From JAEUIX01 sp964611125 (lineage in GTDB: Bacteria > Planctomycetota > Phycisphaerae > Phycisphaerales > UBA1924): a stretch of 64,000 nucleotides of DNA. The DNA is taken from assembly GCA_964611125.1 (NCBI GenBank), contig CAZSZO010000011.1:23615-87614 (forward strand), given 5' to 3'. Under the pieces are notes generated by a model, which did no database searches, was not told where the DNA came from, and saw nothing but the letters and a program-made list of their open reading frames with translations. This document shows, in pieces, positions 8,391 through 16,939 of the stretch. Positions within the stretch are counted from its first letter, which is position 1. Every line of letters begins with the position of its first letter. The translations under genes were made by a program, and so were the position numbers.

Positions 8391-9239
8391 TTAAGCCGTG
8401 ACGCCCGCCAGCTCCTTGAGCGCCCGCGCCTCATCGCCCGAGATCTGCACCCGGTCGTGAATGGCCTTGATCTCGACCTTCTTGTCGCGCACCGTCTTGA
8501 GCGACACCGTCAGATAGTTCGTCTGGTCGCAGGCCGGGCAGGGGAAGACCTCGACCCGCAGCGCATCGCCGCCGCTCGCGGCGATGGCCTCCGCCAGCGG
8601 GACCACCTTGATGCCCGCCAACTCCCCGACCAGATCCGCCGAGTTCTCCGCGCTCCGCAGACGCTCGACCACCGCGGGCTCAAAGTCGCCGAGGCCGAAC
8701 TGCACCGGCTTGGCCACCCAGCGTTCGCACGCCTCGCAGAAGGGCTTCTTCACGCCCTCCACCGCGGCGTACACCGCGCATCCCAGCACGATCACCGCCT
8801 CGACCCCCCACACCGCGTACACGCCCCATCCGCTGATGTCGGGCGAGCGCGAGTTTGCCGAGCGGCTCCCGATCGACCACCCCGCCTGCACCCGGGCCTC
8901 GATGTAGTCGCCGAAGCTCACCGAACCCTGCACACCCTGCGTGTTGATGGCGTACTCGACATAGTGCCCCACCCCCAGCGACACCAGCGCCATGACCGCC
9001 GCCATGCCGATCGCCAACCCCGTGTTGCGGCACTTGGCCAGCCGCAGCACCGAGATCGTCAGCCACCCCACGCCCATCCCGAACAGCGCGCACAGAATCG
9101 CGTTGATCTTGATGATCGGGCAGTAGTGCACGATCCCCTGGTAGACCGCCGCCAACCCCGCGGTCACCGCCGCGAGAGCCGGCAGCACCGGCAGGAATCC
9201 GAGCGTGAACTTCTGGGACGGCGCATAGGTCGCAAGCAT
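8391..9239 (-). CDS. Membrane protein of unknown function with CxxC motifs
   Basis: 282 residues from ATG 9239; an upstream start at 9269 would add ten residues. I do not recognise the family. Four hydrophobic segments lie in the first 190 residues (around LPVLPALAAVTAGLAAVYQG, INAILCALFGMGVGWLTI, AIGMAAVMALVSLGVGHYV and GVEAVIVLGCAVYAAVEG). A soluble C-terminal part follows. Two cysteine pairs, CEACERW just after the last helix and CPACDQT near the C-terminus, could bind a metal such as zinc. The gene stands alone, converging with the pterin dehydratase gene. Confidence 0.7.
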   Translation of the reverse strand: MLATYAPSQKFTLGFLPVLPALAAVTAGLAAVYQGIVHYCPIIKINAILCALFGMGVGWLTISVLRLAKCRNTGLAIGMAAVMALVSLGVGHYVEYAINTQGVQGSVSFGDYIEARVQAGWSIGSRSANSRSPDISGWGVYAVWGVEAVIVLGCAVYAAVEGVKKPFCEACERWVAKPVQFGLGDFEPAVVERLRSAENSADLVGELAGIKVVPLAEAIAASGGDALRVEVFPCPACDQTNYLTVSLKTVRDKKVEIKAIHDRVQISGDEARALKELAGVTA

Positions 9240-9241
9240 GA

Positions 9242-9253
9242 GTGAGCGCTCAC
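9242..9253. promoter_or_regulatory. 12-bp perfect palindrome at the start of the membrane protein gene
   Basis: GTGAGCGCTCAC lies just upstream of the preferred ATG (9239). It could be an operator, but it is short and stands alone. Confidence 0.25.
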
Positions 9254-9293
9254 GGGAAGGCGGGTGCAACCGGGCCCGGGGGCCCGGGACGAA

Positions 9294-10031
9294 TTACTTC
9301 AGCTCGACGCTCCAATACGCGTTGTCGAGGAACGCCTTCCAGCTCGCGTAGCGATCCTGACCCAGCCTGATCGCGATCAGGGGGTTGCGCTTGGGCATCA
9401 CCGGCTTGCGGATCAGCTTCATGCCGGCGCCGTCGGGCGTGCGGCCGCCCTTCTTGGCGTTGCAGCGGATGCACGCGCACACCAGGTTCTCCCACGAGTC
9501 GCCCCCGCCCAGGCTGCGCGGCTTGACGTGGTCGATCGACAGCTCGCTGGTCGTGAAGTGCTTCCCGCAGTACTGGCACTGGTTGCGATCGCGCGCGAAC
9601 AGGTTCCGCCGGTTCAGCTTCACCGTCTGCGCCGGCAGCCGGTCGTACCCCAGCAGCCGGATCACCCGCGGGACCACGATCTGGAACCGCACCGTCCGCA
9701 CCCAGTCGTGCTTGTCGGGCTCGAACTGACGGGCGAACTCGCTCACCTCGGCCCACGACTCAAAGTTGTAGTTGACGTACTGACCATTCTCGACGTGGAT
9801 GACCTCAGCCATGTCGCGCAGCAGCATCGAGAACGCCCGCCGCGCCGAGATCACCCGCACCGCCAGAAACAGCTTGTTCAGGACCAGAACCTTGGCGTCC
9901 AGCCCCGCCGCCAGCACCGGGCCGGGGCGCGAGATGATGAAGCCATCGGGTGAGATAGCCGCGGCGTCTTCGCCGTGCTCATCACCGATCAGGTCGCGGT
10001 CATCCGCGTTCCAGAAAGGGGCGCCGCTCAT
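9294..10031 (-). CDS. HNH endonuclease family protein
   Basis: 245 residues from ATG 10031, preceded by AGGTG at five bases; a longer frame to 10190 lacks such a site. The C-terminal half holds an HNH nuclease fold with a four-cysteine zinc site: CQYCGKHF, then LSIDHVKPRSLGG, then NLVCACIRCNAKKG. The preceding stretch (VLNKLFLAVRVISARRAFSM and VENGQYVNYNFESW) is typical of the widespread chromosomal HNH proteins found in planctomycetes, cyanobacteria and others. These are of unknown role and are not linked to a restriction system here. There is no methylase or mobile-element partner. The gene borders the lower-GC block on its right. Confidence 0.85.
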   Translation of the reverse strand: MSGAPFWNADDRDLIGDEHGEDAAAISPDGFIISRPGPVLAAGLDAKVLVLNKLFLAVRVISARRAFSMLLRDMAEVIHVENGQYVNYNFESWAEVSEFARQFEPDKHDWVRTVRFQIVVPRVIRLLGYDRLPAQTVKLNRRNLFARDRNQCQYCGKHFTTSELSIDHVKPRSLGGGDSWENLVCACIRCNAKKGGRTPDGAGMKLIRKPVMPKRNPLIAIRLGQDRYASWKAFLDNAYWSVELK

Positions 10032-10321
10032 GGGACACCTGCACTCCACTCGCCCCCGCCGCGCATCCAGCTTGGCGAAGGGGACATCGTCATTGTGCAA
10101 CAGTACGGGGCGGGAGGCAAACGATCCACAAACGGCCCCGACCCACCCGAAGGCCTTTGTACGGTCTTTACGCAGCGCGCTCAGCCCCACCTGCCCCGCT
10201 CACCGGCGCAGGGCCGGTTACGAAAACAGACCCCTTGTGGAACAATCTCGGCTTGACGCAGTATAGGTCTCGCCGTAGCCTCGCGATAATGGCTTCGTCA
10301 GTAACTTCCAGATCCCAAATC

Positions 10322-10401
10322 GGGCAGCCGGGCAGCCGGGCAGCCGGGCTACCGGGCAACCGGGCAACCGGGCAGCCGGGCAGCCGGGTAGCCGAGCAGC
10401 C
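10322..10401 (+). repeat. Ten tandem copies of an 8-bp unit, GGGCAGCC type
   Basis: Units run without spacing from 10322 to 10401: five exact GGGCAGCC, and variants GGGCTACC, GGGCAACC (twice), GGGTAGCC and GAGCAGCC. The array ends six bases before the first usable start codon of the DUF1573-like gene and lies at the left boundary of the lower-GC block. An 8-base unit changes reading frame with copy number, so it could alter the promoter-to-gene distance upstream of a start. Confidence 0.85.
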
Positions 10402-10407
10402 GGGACT

Positions 10408-11076
10408 TTGGTGCATCGATTGGCACCAGCAGTAGTGATCCTCGTTGCCATCGCGACAGCCGTCGCTGTTCTTGGGCAACGTACTGACCGCTCAGAGCGA
10501 TCGCTGAAATCTCAGGGATTGTTGCTCAGACAGGCAGGCGAGGGCACACAACCAGCTTTGATCGGACAAGAGTCTTTGGAACAGGTGTTGGCTGAAGACC
10601 TTCTGGGTCACGAGCATCTGATCCGCTCGGTCGAGACCTCGTGCGGATGTGCAATCGCGACATATTCAAATCCGCGCATCCAATCTCGATCAGTTGCAGC
10701 AGTCCAGTTGCGATTTTCCCCCACAGGGTTTAGTCAGGAAGTCCAGTTTGTGGTCACGGTGACTTCGGATGCCACCTCCGTCTCGAAGACCCTCGCTTAT
10801 CCCGTTGAGTCACCGTTCCCAGGATGGCCCAGCAAAGCCATCGCACGACGACGAGGACAGATCCTGTGCTTGCCGCTGTCGCCGAGATATCAATCGGACG
10901 CGCCAACCGTGCGAGCGTACATCCTCGGTGAATCGACCGAGGTGCCCGTCAAGTACGCCCCCGAGACAGGTGAGTATCTGATTGCTGATCCTCAATCTCA
11001 GACGTTGGAAGTAGTAGCGCAATTCGGCAACGAGCAAGTTGCTTGGAGCGGCTTTCTGGTTGCCGATGAACCTTGA
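10408..11076 (+). CDS. Membrane-anchored DUF1573-like protein
   Basis: 222 residues from TTG 10408 (GTG at 10411 is adjacent; there is no ATG). A single hydrophobic segment (AVVILVAIATAVAVLG) near the N-terminus would anchor or export it. The domain around residues 70-130 contains SVETSCGCAIATY followed by beta-strands with LRFSPTGFSQEVQF, matching DUF1573, a small Ig-like domain with a CGC motif that is frequent in secreted Bacteroidota and planctomycete proteins. The C-terminal 90 residues are beta-rich and unassigned. Codon use and base composition (near 53% G+C by eye) differ from the flanking genes. It is first of four rightward genes with small gaps. Confidence 0.65.
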   Translation: MVHRLAPAVVILVAIATAVAVLGQRTDRSERSLKSQGLLLRQAGEGTQPALIGQESLEQVLAEDLLGHEHLIRSVETSCGCAIATYSNPRIQSRSVAAVQLRFSPTGFSQEVQFVVTVTSDATSVSKTLAYPVESPFPGWPSKAIARRRGQILCLPLSPRYQSDAPTVRAYILGESTEVPVKYAPETGEYLIADPQSQTLEVVAQFGNEQVAWSGFLVADEP

Positions 11077-11090
11077 AAGGAAGGTGTCAG

Positions 11091-11297
11091 ATGCGAGTTC
11101 TCTGTTCTGCCGCATTCGCAGTGGCGCTTGTGGCCTTCGCCGCAGCCGACGCGTTGGCGCTGCCGAAGTGCCCGAGCCCGGGATCGTGTGCCGAGCTCGG
11201 TTGCGGCGTCGGGCCGTGCCGATGCAAGGAAATTCGTCCGGGGAACTTCGAATGCTGGTCAAGCAATGAGTCTGAGCCCGGTGGCCCGGATTCGTGA
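11091..11297 (+). CDS. Small secreted six-cysteine peptide
   Basis: 68 residues from ATG 11091, which follows a strong AAGGAAGG site. A clean signal peptide (CSAAFAVALVAFAAADALA) is followed by a mature part of about 45 residues with six cysteines in a tight core (KCPSPGSC, ELGC, GVGPCRC and FEC) and an acidic tail. Three disulfides are possible. I know no named family with certainty; size and layout resemble secreted peptides such as bacteriocin precursors or the NVEALA/NVEALC-type peptides of Bacteroidota, which are also found near DUF1573 proteins. It sits 14 bases behind the DUF1573-like gene. Function unknown. Confidence 0.65.
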   Translation: MRVLCSAAFAVALVAFAAADALALPKCPSPGSCAELGCGVGPCRCKEIRPGNFECWSSNESEPGGPDS

Positions 11298-11356
11298 CAC
11301 ATCGCACCGGTCTGCGCGAAAGCGCCCTCCGGTGATTGGACATGGAGTTTCTCGGC

Positions 11357-12253
11357 ATGATGACCAAGCCTCGCACGTTGGCGCGAATCGTCGTTGGATG
11401 CGTACTCGCGGTTGGCGCGGCGCTGCTTGTTCATGTCATGGCGCTCCGACCGTTCGCCGCTTCGCGCGCCGGTGTGTCCGCACCACAGTATGGCGGCAGC
11501 GTGCCGGAGCAAGACCACCGAGCGAGCGTGCAGGCGAAGTGGAAGACACTGCCGATGACCTCTCTCGGCAGAGAGCGACCTGAAGCTATTGCAGCCGCTC
11601 TTGCTCGAGATATACGGGAGAGAATCGTGATTGACGGGACGATACAGGAGTCGCTCGTCAACGATCTAGCGACGCGTCTCGGTCATGAACTCTGGGCGAG
11701 AAGTGCGGAGCCTGCAGCCTACTGCGACATGGCGTCCGAAGACACTGGCACACGCTGGGCGACGGAATCGGACCCGGGTTGGCGCGGGATCTCAGGGTGG
11801 TTCAGGGAAGAGCATCAGCGAGAGGTTGCCGGACCAGCCAATCGTGAACTTCTGGCCGAGTTTCTCCAAGATCTTGAGTCACGATATCAAGGGCGCCTCG
11901 ATGGCGCTTGCTTGACCGAACAGGGATGCCGTGTGCGGATGTCGAAGATCAGGGTCCGAGACCAACTGTGGCTCGAGTATGACAACGCTCTGCCCCGAAG
12001 CGAGCGCGATTACTGGATGCGGTCAAACTCGGGCACAGCCTATCGATTCCGAACTCCTCGAGTCTCGCTTGACGATATCCTTCGCCGCGACGGCATCGCG
12101 GTAGTCGCTGCTTGCATGGTGGTGGTCCGAACGACCGGGGGCGAGCACTACAATCTCAGTATGTCTTGGTACCATGATCCAGCCGCGAAAACATGGGTTT
12201 GTCACGAGGTCGTGCGCAAAGGATGGAATAGCGCTGTCTACGTCTACCGATAA
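11357..12253 (+). CDS. Single-TM protein of unknown function in the four-gene cassette
   Basis: 298 residues from ATG 11357, chosen because GGAG lies nine bases upstream; ATG 11342 and TTG 11336 are alternatives. One N-terminal membrane segment (IVVGCVLAVGAALLVHVMAL) precedes a soluble domain that would face the periplasm. The body is charged and mixed alpha/beta, with several Trp-rich spots (DPGWRGISGWF, SMSWYHDPAAKTWVCHEV). I recognise no domain. Gene composition is lower in G+C than the surroundings, like its neighbours. The 3' end overlaps the first possible start of the pseudopilin gene. Confidence 0.6.
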   Translation: MMTKPRTLARIVVGCVLAVGAALLVHVMALRPFAASRAGVSAPQYGGSVPEQDHRASVQAKWKTLPMTSLGRERPEAIAAALARDIRERIVIDGTIQESLVNDLATRLGHELWARSAEPAAYCDMASEDTGTRWATESDPGWRGISGWFREEHQREVAGPANRELLAEFLQDLESRYQGRLDGACLTEQGCRVRMSKIRVRDQLWLEYDNALPRSERDYWMRSNSGTAYRFRTPRVSLDDILRRDGIAVVAACMVVVRTTGGEHYNLSMSWYHDPAAKTWVCHEVVRKGWNSAVYVYR

Positions 12254-13049
12254 CGCGACGCTCCGACGGGGCTTCTCGATGATCGAAGTGCTTGTGTCGA
12301 TCACCGTGATCGCCGTGCTGTTGTCGATCACACTCACGGCCATCCATGGCGTGCGACGCGGTGCGCGGTTTGCGCAGTGCTCGGCGAGCCTTCGAACAGT
12401 CTTTGATGTCGGCGTGCTCTTCGCACAGGATCAAAACCGAGGACGGTGGGCCAACGCCTTCGAGCCCGGAACAGGTCTGCGGACTTGGACATCAGGCGAG
12501 ACCATGTGGGTGACCGTCAACACGATCGACCAGACGGATCAGTGGACCGGTCCTCTGGTGCTGGAAGGCTACCTGGATCGGTATCTCGATGGGCTGCGAA
12601 GCCAAGGTTGCCCCGAGGTCATTCGTCGCTTGAGAAATGAACCCGAGTTGAACCCGCAAGGTCAACTCCATTTGTCCTACCACTACTCCGCCGCGCTGTT
12701 CACCGCGTCTGAATTGTGGGACCCCGACCGGCCTGAAAGACGGCGAAGTCCCGACGATTTTCGACGATCCGTTGGACTGCACGAAGTCGTGCAGCCGGCA
12801 CGCCTTGTGGCGTTCTTCGAAACCGGAGATCATCACGGTTCTGGCCGTTTTTTCCATCAGTTCCACGAGCCGGGCCAAGGGCGGTCGCAGGTGGCGTTCT
12901 GCGATGGTCACGTGGCAAGTCATGATCCGTATCTGACCCCCAGTCTCTCGCTGCCCTGGGAAACACGGGCGGCCGCCGCCATTCCGTTTCGCGGCGCAAT
13001 GCCGTTTAGCGCGACGGAATGGGGTTATCGCGGAAAATCTGTGCCCTAG
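12174..13049 (+). CDS. Pseudopilin with N-terminal methylation motif and H-x9-DG type C-terminus
   Basis: Up to 291 residues. The first ATG (12174) overlaps the previous gene by 80 bases, and the prepilin segment begins only at residue 32, so the true start may lie later at a non-ATG codon. The signal RRGFSMIEVLVSITVIAVLL is a classic class III cleavage site and pilin helix. Near residue 240, SQVAFCDGHVASHD matches the DG-containing C-terminal element of the H-x9-DG/DUF1559-like pseudopilins that are hugely expanded in planctomycetes. Such proteins are exported and polymerised by the type II/IV pilus machine. The stop shares the bases CTAG (13046-13049) with the stop of convergent purH. Confidence 0.8.
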   Translation: MIQPRKHGFVTRSCAKDGIALSTSTDNATLRRGFSMIEVLVSITVIAVLLSITLTAIHGVRRGARFAQCSASLRTVFDVGVLFAQDQNRGRWANAFEPGTGLRTWTSGETMWVTVNTIDQTDQWTGPLVLEGYLDRYLDGLRSQGCPEVIRRLRNEPELNPQGQLHLSYHYSAALFTASELWDPDRPERRRSPDDFRRSVGLHEVVQPARLVAFFETGDHHGSGRFFHQFHEPGQGRSQVAFCDGHVASHDPYLTPSLSLPWETRAAAAIPFRGAMPFSATEWGYRGKSVP

Positions 13050-14743
13050 TGCCGGAACCGGCGCACGCCCGTCACCATGCACGTCACCCCACGTTGCCCG
13101 CACAGGTCAAAGGTCTCCTGATCGCGCTTGGAGCCGCCCGTGTGCACGATCATGGTGACCCCCGCGTCGATCAGCACCTGCGGCCCGTCGGCGAACGGGA
13201 AGAACGCGTCCGACACCGCGATGGCGCCCCGCGCGAGCGGACCCGCCTTCTCCGCCGCGATCCGGCACGCCGTCACCCGATCGACCTGGCCAAGCCCCCC
13301 GCCATACAGCCGGACGCCCGCGCCCGGGTCATCAGCCCGAATCGGCCCGCCGATCGCAATGGCGTTGCTCGTCATCGCCCGCACCATCACCTCGATCGCC
13401 GCGGCCTGCGCCAGCCGCTCCACCGTCGGCATCGGGCCCGCCGCGTGCGTCCACGTCTGCGGGGCGGGCGCCAATTCATCAGGCGTCTGCGCAAGGGCCC
13501 CGCCCCGAATGGGCTTCAGCACCAGCTCGCGCGGCGGCACGCTCTCCAGCGGGCCCGTCGCCAGCATGCGCAGGTTCTGCCAGCGGGCCTTGAGGGCCGC
13601 CTCGGCCTCGGCTTCGAACCCCTCGGCAATGAGCACCTCGAGAAAGATGTCCTTGGCGCACAGCCGCTCCGCCGCGCTCAGGTCGAGCTGGCCGGCCAGC
13701 GCCAGGATCCCGCCGAAGGCCGCCAGCGGGTCGCCCGCGATGGCCTGATCAACCGCCGCCAGACACGACCCGGCGACCGCCGCGCCGCAGGGGTTGGCGT
13801 GCTTGATGACGCACGCCGCGAAGCGCCCGCCGCCCACGCCGGCTTGAGCCCTGAGCGCAGCCGCGAGGTCGAGGGCCGCCGCGCCGTCGTTGAGGTTGTT
13901 GTAGCTCAGTTCCTTTCCGTGGAGCTGGCGGGCGGTGATCACGCTCGGCCCGCTGTGCGCGGGATCGACATACACCGCCGCGAGCTGGTGCGGGTTCTCG
14001 CCGTATCGAAGCATGGCGATGCGGCGCAATTCCACCCGCAGCACCTCAGGAAACGAAGCCTCGCGACTCGCGACCCGCGTCTCGCGACTCTCCCCGCCCC
14101 CCCCGCCCCCCTCGCGACTCGCGTCTCGCGTCTCGCGACTCTCCTCCCCTCCCCGCAGGTACTCCGCGATCGCCCCGTCGTACTCGGCCGTGCGTGCAAA
14201 CGCCGCCCCCGCCAGTTGCCGCCTGATCTCCAGGCTGGTGCACCCGTCGGTCACTTCCATCTCCGCCAGCACCGGGCCGTACTGCGTCGGCGACGTGATC
14301 ACCGCGACCGCGGCGTGGTTCTTGCTGCCGCTGCGGATCATCGCCGGGCCGCCGATATCGATCTGCTCGATCGCTTCCGCGTCGGCGACCCCCTCGCGGG
14401 CGATCGTCTCTTCGAAGGGGTACAGGCTGACACACAGCAGGTCGATGGGCTCGATCCCGTGCTCGCTCATCGCCGCGCGATGCTCGGCGTTGTCGCGGAT
14501 CGCCAGGAGGCCGCCGTGCACCTTGGGGTGCAGCGTCTTCACGCGCCCGTCCATCATCTCCGGGAAGCCCGTCAATTGGTCGATCGGCGTGACCGGCAGG
14601 CCCGCCGCGGCCAGGAGCTTGGCCGTCCCCCCGGTGGAGACGATCTCCACACCGTGGGCCAGCAGCCCTCGCGCGAACCGCTCAATCCCCGCCTTGTCGC
14701 TCACCGAGATCAGGGCCCGACGCACTTTGACCAAGTCTGGCAT
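13046..14743 (-). CDS. purH: Bifunctional AICAR formyltransferase / IMP cyclohydrolase
   Basis: 565 residues from ATG 14743. The N-terminal MGS-like IMP cyclohydrolase domain shows RRALISVSDKAG, STGGTAKLL and MDGRVKTLHPKVHGGLL. The AICAR transformylase domain begins near RYGENPHQ and includes GKELSYNNLNDGAAALDL and IKHANPCGAA. It catalyses the last two steps of purine synthesis to IMP. Between the domains (about residues 190-225) sits an extra, repetitive segment of Arg/Glu/Thr/Ser and six glycines that is encoded by short direct repeats and absent from typical PurH. It lies in the interdomain linker, so both active sites should be intact. Confidence 0.95.
   Translation of the reverse strand: MPDLVKVRRALISVSDKAGIERFARGLLAHGVEIVSTGGTAKLLAAAGLPVTPIDQLTGFPEMMDGRVKTLHPKVHGGLLAIRDNAEHRAAMSEHGIEPIDLLCVSLYPFEETIAREGVADAEAIEQIDIGGPAMIRSGSKNHAAVAVITSPTQYGPVLAEMEVTDGCTSLEIRRQLAGAAFARTAEYDGAIAEYLRGGEESRETRDASREGGGGGGESRETRVASREASFPEVLRVELRRIAMLRYGENPHQLAAVYVDPAHSGPSVITARQLHGKELSYNNLNDGAAALDLAAALRAQAGVGGGRFAACVIKHANPCGAAVAGSCLAAVDQAIAGDPLAAFGGILALAGQLDLSAAERLCAKDIFLEVLIAEGFEAEAEAALKARWQNLRMLATGPLESVPPRELVLKPIRGGALAQTPDELAPAPQTWTHAAGPMPTVERLAQAAAIEVMVRAMTSNAIAIGGPIRADDPGAGVRLYGGGLGQVDRVTACRIAAEKAGPLARGAIAVSDAFFPFADGPQVLIDAGVTMIVHTGGSKRDQETFDLCGQRGVTCMVTGVRRFRH
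14060..14152. repeat. TCGCGACTCGCG-type repeats inserted in the purH linker
   Basis: Overlapping copies of CTCGCGACTCGCG and CGTCTCGCGACTCTCC flank a C-rich core (about 14096-14112). On the coding strand the two halves read SRETRDASRE and SRETRVASRE. The repeat adds about 35 residues in frame between the two PurH domains. Confidence 0.7.
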
Positions 14744-14797
14744 GGCTGACTCAACCCCCGACCAAAGCCCCCCGCCACCCCCCAAATGGCCGCCGCC

Positions 14798-15952
14798 TCA
14801 GCGGGGCTCGAACTGGTGGACAGCGCCCTCGGGCGTCACGGCGTACAGCTTGCCGTTGTCAAACGGCGCGATCACCAGCTTCTTCAACCCCGGCAGGGCC
14901 GCCCGCTCGATCACGTCGCCGTTGGCCGGGTCCAGGAGCGTCATCTCCGCGCCATTCCAGCACAGCAGCCGCCCCTTGGCCAGCCCCACCACCGTCCCCG
15001 AAACGCTCTTGGACGCCCAGATCTCCCGGCCGTCCTCCGCGTTCAGGCAGAGCAGGCCCGCCGAGGCGGTCTCGCAGTACAGCCGCCCGGCGTGATACGT
15101 CGGCGTCCGGCGCAGCGGGGCGTCGGTCCGCTTCCGCCACTTGGGCCGGTTCTGGAAGGTGTCGAAGGCGTAGATCGACTGGTCGAGCGAGGCGACAAAC
15201 AGCGTCCGGTCCGAAGCCGCCAGTTCGCAGGCCATGCCGCCATACACGGTCGACCGGGCCGCCGCGGCGCCCGCACCCGTCAGGATGATGACCTGCCCGT
15301 TCTGCGACACCACTCCGACGTAGTCGCTGCCGATGGCGACCGGCGCCGCGTCGATCGAGCCGCCGATGCCGTACGCCCACGCCTTGAAGCCGTTGTTGAG
15401 GTGGGCCAGCACCTCGCCCACCGAGGTGCCGAAGACCAGCTGCGGGCCCATCAGCACCGGCTTGGTGCTCACCACCCGCTCGAACCGCTGCTTGGTGATC
15501 AGCGTCCCCGCGTCGGCGTCGATGAAGAACGCCTCCGACTCGCTGCACGCGATGATCCGCTTGCCGTCGCGCACCATGCCCATGAACTTTGACAGCGGCC
15601 CCGCAAGCGGCGAAATCCAGCGGATCTCACCCGACGAGCCCGTGATCGCCGTGACCACCGTGCTCGAATCCTGCACCGCCACCAGATCGCCCAGCACCGC
15701 AAAGTCCGTCACCTCGTCGCCCGGGCTCATGCTCGCGTAGCTCGTCCACTTCACCCGGAAGCCCACCCGCGCGTACGCGTCCAGGTCCAGCTTCTGCGAC
15801 GCCAGCGCCGAGCTCGCAGACGAAAGGTCCGGTTCGTCTCCGCCGCCCCCGCCGCTCCCCGCACACCCACCAGCCAGCGCGAAGGCCCCCGCCGCCAGGG
15901 CGACCGCGGCGACTCGGGTGAAACTCAACATTCCGGTGCGAAGACGGGGCAT
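14798..15952 (-). CDS. PQQ-like beta-propeller lipoprotein (BamB-like)
   Basis: 384 residues. The signal peptide ends in a lipobox (ALAGGC near residue 30), followed by a glycine-rich linker. The rest consists of repeated beta-propeller blades of the PQQ-repeat type: GSSGEIRWISPLAG, DQSIYAFDTFQNRPKWRKR and CLNAEDGREIWASKSV show the characteristic Trp-ending strand. It is therefore a membrane-anchored propeller, of the same fold as BamB but without evidence of a Bam partner here. It may serve as a protein-binding scaffold. It is head-to-head with ribE across about 245 bases in which I see no FMN riboswitch. Confidence 0.8.
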   Translation of the reverse strand: MPRLRTGMLSFTRVAAVALAAGAFALAGGCAGSGGGGGDEPDLSSASSALASQKLDLDAYARVGFRVKWTSYASMSPGDEVTDFAVLGDLVAVQDSSTVVTAITGSSGEIRWISPLAGPLSKFMGMVRDGKRIIACSESEAFFIDADAGTLITKQRFERVVSTKPVLMGPQLVFGTSVGEVLAHLNNGFKAWAYGIGGSIDAAPVAIGSDYVGVVSQNGQVIILTGAGAAAARSTVYGGMACELAASDRTLFVASLDQSIYAFDTFQNRPKWRKRTDAPLRRTPTYHAGRLYCETASAGLLCLNAEDGREIWASKSVSGTVVGLAKGRLLCWNGAEMTLLDPANGDVIERAALPGLKKLVIAPFDNGKLYAVTPEGAVHQFEPR

Positions 15953-16197
15953 GGCGGCTCCTGGTGGCGATCAGTTCGGCGGTCGGTTCGAGCGCGCGCG
16001 GCTGGGGGATCCATCCTTCTCCATCGCCCAGCCGCCGCCGCCCCACCCCATTCCCCGAGTCCCAATCCCTCCCCGGCCGAACAACCGGCCGGTGAAGGGC
16101 CAACATGATACCGGCTTCCAGACCCAAACGAGTCGCCCCACGACCGACCACGACCGGCCACGGCCAGCCCACCCCCGCCCCCCGCTACGCTTGGCCC

Positions 16198-16896
16198 ATG
16201 TTCACCGGGCTCGTGCAGGCGGTCGGTCATGTCGAACGCATCCAACCCCGCCCCACCGGCTGCGAACTGCTCATCGCCCCCACCCGTCCCCCGCCCTCCC
16301 CCCAGTGGCCGCTCGGATGGCCCCATCGCCCCTCACTGGGCGATTCCCTCTGCGTCAGCGGCTGCTGCCTCACCCTCGCCCGCCTCGATGGTCCGTTCTG
16401 GGCCTTCGATGTCGTCCACGAGACCCTCTCCAAGACCACCCTGGGCGCCTTCACACCCGGGCGGGCCGTCAACCTCGAGCACTCCGTCACGCCTTCCACC
16501 CTCATGGGCGGCCACTTTGTCCAGGGGCACGTTGACGGCGTCGGCAGGGTCAGCCGGGTGCAGGCGGGCGACGATTGGCGCTTGCGCGTCGACCTCCCCG
16601 CGTCGCTTCTGCTCTACATGACCCCCAAGGGCTCGGTCTGCGTCGATGGCGTCTCCCTCACCATCGCGGCTGTCGAGCGCCTCGCCCACCCAATTCCCCC
16701 CGCGGCCCAGCCGCCAGCCGGATTGGCCGCCGAACCAGCCGCAGGCTGGATCGAGCTGGCCCTGATCCCCGCCACGCTCGAGCGGACCACCCTCAGCGAG
16801 CTGCGCGAGGGCGACGGCGTCAACATCGAGGCCGATGTGCTCGCCAAGACCGTCGTCAACGTCATCCGGAACTTTCAGTGGGCCCTGCCCCGCTGA
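16198..16896 (+). CDS. ribE: Riboflavin synthase, alpha chain
   Basis: 232 residues from ATG 16198. It has the two-barrel lumazine-binding layout: MFTGLVQAVGHV opens the first barrel, GDSLCVSGCCLTLA is its ligand-binding loop, and LMGGHFVQGHVDGVGRV with CVDGVSLTIAAVE marks the second. The enzyme makes riboflavin from two molecules of 6,7-dimethyl-8-ribityllumazine. A proline/alanine-rich stretch of about 20 residues (near 165-185) is extra relative to usual members of 200-220 residues. It is followed by ruvC after 43 bases, probably on one transcript. Confidence 0.93.
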   Translation: MFTGLVQAVGHVERIQPRPTGCELLIAPTRPPPSPQWPLGWPHRPSLGDSLCVSGCCLTLARLDGPFWAFDVVHETLSKTTLGAFTPGRAVNLEHSVTPSTLMGGHFVQGHVDGVGRVSRVQAGDDWRLRVDLPASLLLYMTPKGSVCVDGVSLTIAAVERLAHPIPPAAQPPAGLAAEPAAGWIELALIPATLERTTLSELREGDGVNIEADVLAKTVVNVIRNFQWALPR

Positions 16897-16939
16897 GACC
16901 CCCACCCCCACCCCCACACCCACCTCCAACCCCCCACCC

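Noticed and set aside
9294..10031. Restriction or homing endonuclease system
   Set aside because: The HNH protein has no methylase, intron or intein context and belongs to a common stand-alone chromosomal family.
10322..10401. CRISPR array
   Set aside because: Units are 8 bp with no spacers and no cas genes; it is a simple tandem repeat.
15953..16197. FMN riboswitch upstream of ribE
   Set aside because: I looked for the conserved RFN segments and saw none; the gap is GC-rich without the expected helices.
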